Assembly (NCBI RefSeq): GCF_001263415.1
Contig: NZ_LGTE01000002.1
Coordinates: forward strand, 124,001 to 188,000
Source: Thermincola ferriacetica
GTDB lineage: Bacteria; Bacillota; Thermincolia; Thermincolales; Thermincolaceae
DNA: 64,000 bases
Reading direction: 5' to 3'
A program made the position numbers and the translations under genes. How positions within the stretch are numbered: position 1 is the first letter of the stretch; each line of letters starts with the position of its first letter. A model generated the notes under the pieces. That model made no database searches, had not been told where the DNA came from, and worked only from the letters and a program-made list of their open reading frames with translations. Of the stretch, positions 63,023 to 64,000 are shown piece after piece.

Positions 63023-64000
63023 TTATCTATATGAAGAAATTTTGATTTCCGAGCCATCCTTGGTCAAACAAGCAAAGTGAATATCATCATGTACATGCAG
63101 AGAGGCCATGCCTATGGTTACCCTAACCCCGGAATGAATAACACCCTCGACCAGTATCCTTCCTCGTTCAGATTGCGCTATCTGATACTCCATGTTTTCC
63201 AGGTCATTTTTTAATGCTTCCATATCCTTGACCAACTGGGCCTGGGTCTGGGCCACTTTAACCACGATAGCCTTTTTATCAGTGGGTAGTTCCCCTAACG
63301 ACTGCTGCATTTGTTTCAGGAGAGTTAATGCTTTTGTAGCCTTTTCCAACTCATTCTCTTTGGCTACCAGCTCTGTTTTGGCCTTGGCATATTCCAGCCG
63401 TAAATAGGGGTTTACACCTGCTTCCAGTTCAGTAAGCGTAGCCAGGTTAGAACCAACTATCTTGGCCTGGATTTCTTCTCCGGCCCGGATAACTCCTCCG
63501 ACTATCACTCCCTTGCCACCGACCGTTACCGTTTTGCCGGCTGATACATGTGAATGCATGATTGCTTCACCGACTACTATATCTTGTCCTGCCGTGACAC
63601 TGGCGTTTTCAATAAACTGGGTATACACGCTTCCGCGGCAGACAATCATCCCTTTGCTTCTACCCACTATGCCGCTCTTTATTTTTAAATTTCCGCCACA
63701 ATGCACAAAACCGCCGGATACGGAACCCTGGATTTCAATATCAGCTTCCGCCTTGACCGTAAAACCGTCGTTTACCGATCCTTTAACAATTACACTGCCG
63801 TTAAAATCGATGTTACCGGTACTGAAATCAACGTCGCCTTTTACTTCCAGAATGTTGGAAACAGTTATTTTATTTCCCTGCAGAACTACATGGCCGTTAA
63901 TGGTAGAAACAGCCACCAAGCCATCATTTGTAAGCTCTACGTTCTTTCCTGCCGCCAGAATAACATCCTTACCTTGCCTGGGCGGCAATTCTTCTCCCGT
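63023..64000 (-). CDS. fapA: FapA (DUF342) family protein, C-terminal part (5' end outside window)
   Basis: At least 325 residues remain and the frame is open to the window edge. The DUF342 beta-helix is visible as repeated short strands (VKGDVDFSTGNIDFNGSVIVKGSVNDGFTVKAEADIEIQGSVSGGFVHCGGNLKIKSGIVG), then a coiled-coil (about residues 205-275 of the visible part) and a final strand region. FapA-type polymerising proteins resemble bactofilins and occur at motility and chemotaxis loci. With the three genes downstream it suggests that a flagellar cluster lies beyond the right edge. Confidence 0.88.
   Translation of the reverse strand, partial: TGEELPPRQGKDVILAAGKNVELTNDGLVAVSTINGHVVLQGNKITVSNILEVKGDVDFSTGNIDFNGSVIVKGSVNDGFTVKAEADIEIQGSVSGGFVHCGGNLKIKSGIVGRSKGMIVCRGSVYTQFIENASVTAGQDIVVGEAIMHSHVSAGKTVTVGGKGVIVGGVIRAGEEIQAKIVGSNLATLTELEAGVNPYLRLEYAKAKTELVAKENELEKATKALTLLKQMQQSLGELPTDKKAIVVKVAQTQAQLVKDMEALKNDLENMEYQIAQSERGRILVEGVIHSGVRVTIGMASLHVHDDIHFACLTKDGSEIKISSYR

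Noticed and set aside
1-64000. Prophage, insertion sequences, CRISPR arrays, tRNA or rRNA genes
   Set aside because: No transposase, integrase, cas, phage structural gene, repeat-spacer array, tRNA T-arm pattern in a cloverleaf or rRNA segment was recognised on either strand.

Overview
The window reads as chromosomal DNA of an anaerobic, endospore-forming Gram-positive bacterium of the Clostridia, most like the Peptococcaceae / Desulfotomaculum / Thermincola group. This is inferred from gene content, not from a marker gene. The evidence is the dense sporulation set (spoVAD, spoVAE, spoVAEA, spoVAF-type, ytfJ, spmA/spmB, spoVK), Firmicute-style Shine-Dalgarno sites with many TTG/GTG starts, SOS boxes of the Bacillus type, and anaerobe genes (activases of the 2-hydroxyacyl-CoA dehydratase type, two-subunit Fe-S fumarase, lysine 2,3-aminomutase, a Tat-exported ferredoxin with cytochrome b, a selenoprotein). 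No rRNA, tRNA, CRISPR array, prophage or insertion sequence was seen.

Layout. 1-2.98 kb: end of a spoVA operon, closed by a large hairpin. 3.1-6.15 kb: three overlapping genes for a CoA-dehydratase-type activase and two relatives. 6.2-10.8 kb: DUF3786, Nudix, guanidinium exporter, CAP-domain secreted protein, YbjQ, lysA. 10.9-16.7 kb: a DHH-CBS-CCA-transferase fusion, M50 protease, trpS, scpA, scpB. 16.7-18.5 kb (minus): cytochrome b and a Tat-exported ferredoxin behind a consensus promoter with a CsoR/CstR-like operator. 18.6-25.5 kb: DUF2953-ytfJ, FAD oxidoreductase, spmA-spmB, rluB, stress protein, HDOD protein. 25.5-30.5 kb: a sulfonate-themed block with comA/comB (phosphosulfolactate synthase and phosphatase), a lone ATP-sulfurylase N-domain and a sulfonate/nitrate-type ABC transporter. 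30.5-36.4 kb: MFS transporter, small proteins, a manganese riboswitch with terC, DUF502, DUF421 and a selenocysteine-containing DUF5714 protein. 36.7-48.3 kb: miaB-ylbF-mutS, hyuA-histone deacetylase-like pair, mutL-methyltransferase-miaA-hfq. 48.4-51.4 kb (minus): ablB-ablA (N6-acetyl-beta-lysine osmolyte), an unidentified structured RNA and hup. 51.8-57.2 kb: spoVK, YnbB-like PLP enzyme, response regulator, DUF456, and the divergent lexA/yneA pair with three SOS boxes. 57.3-61 kb: a Rossmann-PAS-Fis regulator followed by fumarase alpha/beta and malic enzyme. 61.5-64 kb (minus): fapA (partial) and three small membrane or coiled proteins of a motility-type cluster.

The strongest discovery is at 35620-36408. 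A DUF5714 protein is interrupted at codon 15 by TGA inside Ser-Ser-Cys-(TGA)-Gly-Ser. The TGA is followed, at exactly the spacing found in Escherichia coli fdhF, by a hairpin whose loop is AGGTCA, so the gene is almost certainly a selenoprotein that standard gene calling truncates. Other leads are the unassigned RNA at 50605-50897, the operator-controlled oxidoreductase pair at 18.4 kb, the internally deleted stand-alone ATP-sulfurylase domain beside the sulfonate genes, the non-canonical ATT start of the ABC binding protein, and the terminator placed directly in front of the fumarase genes.
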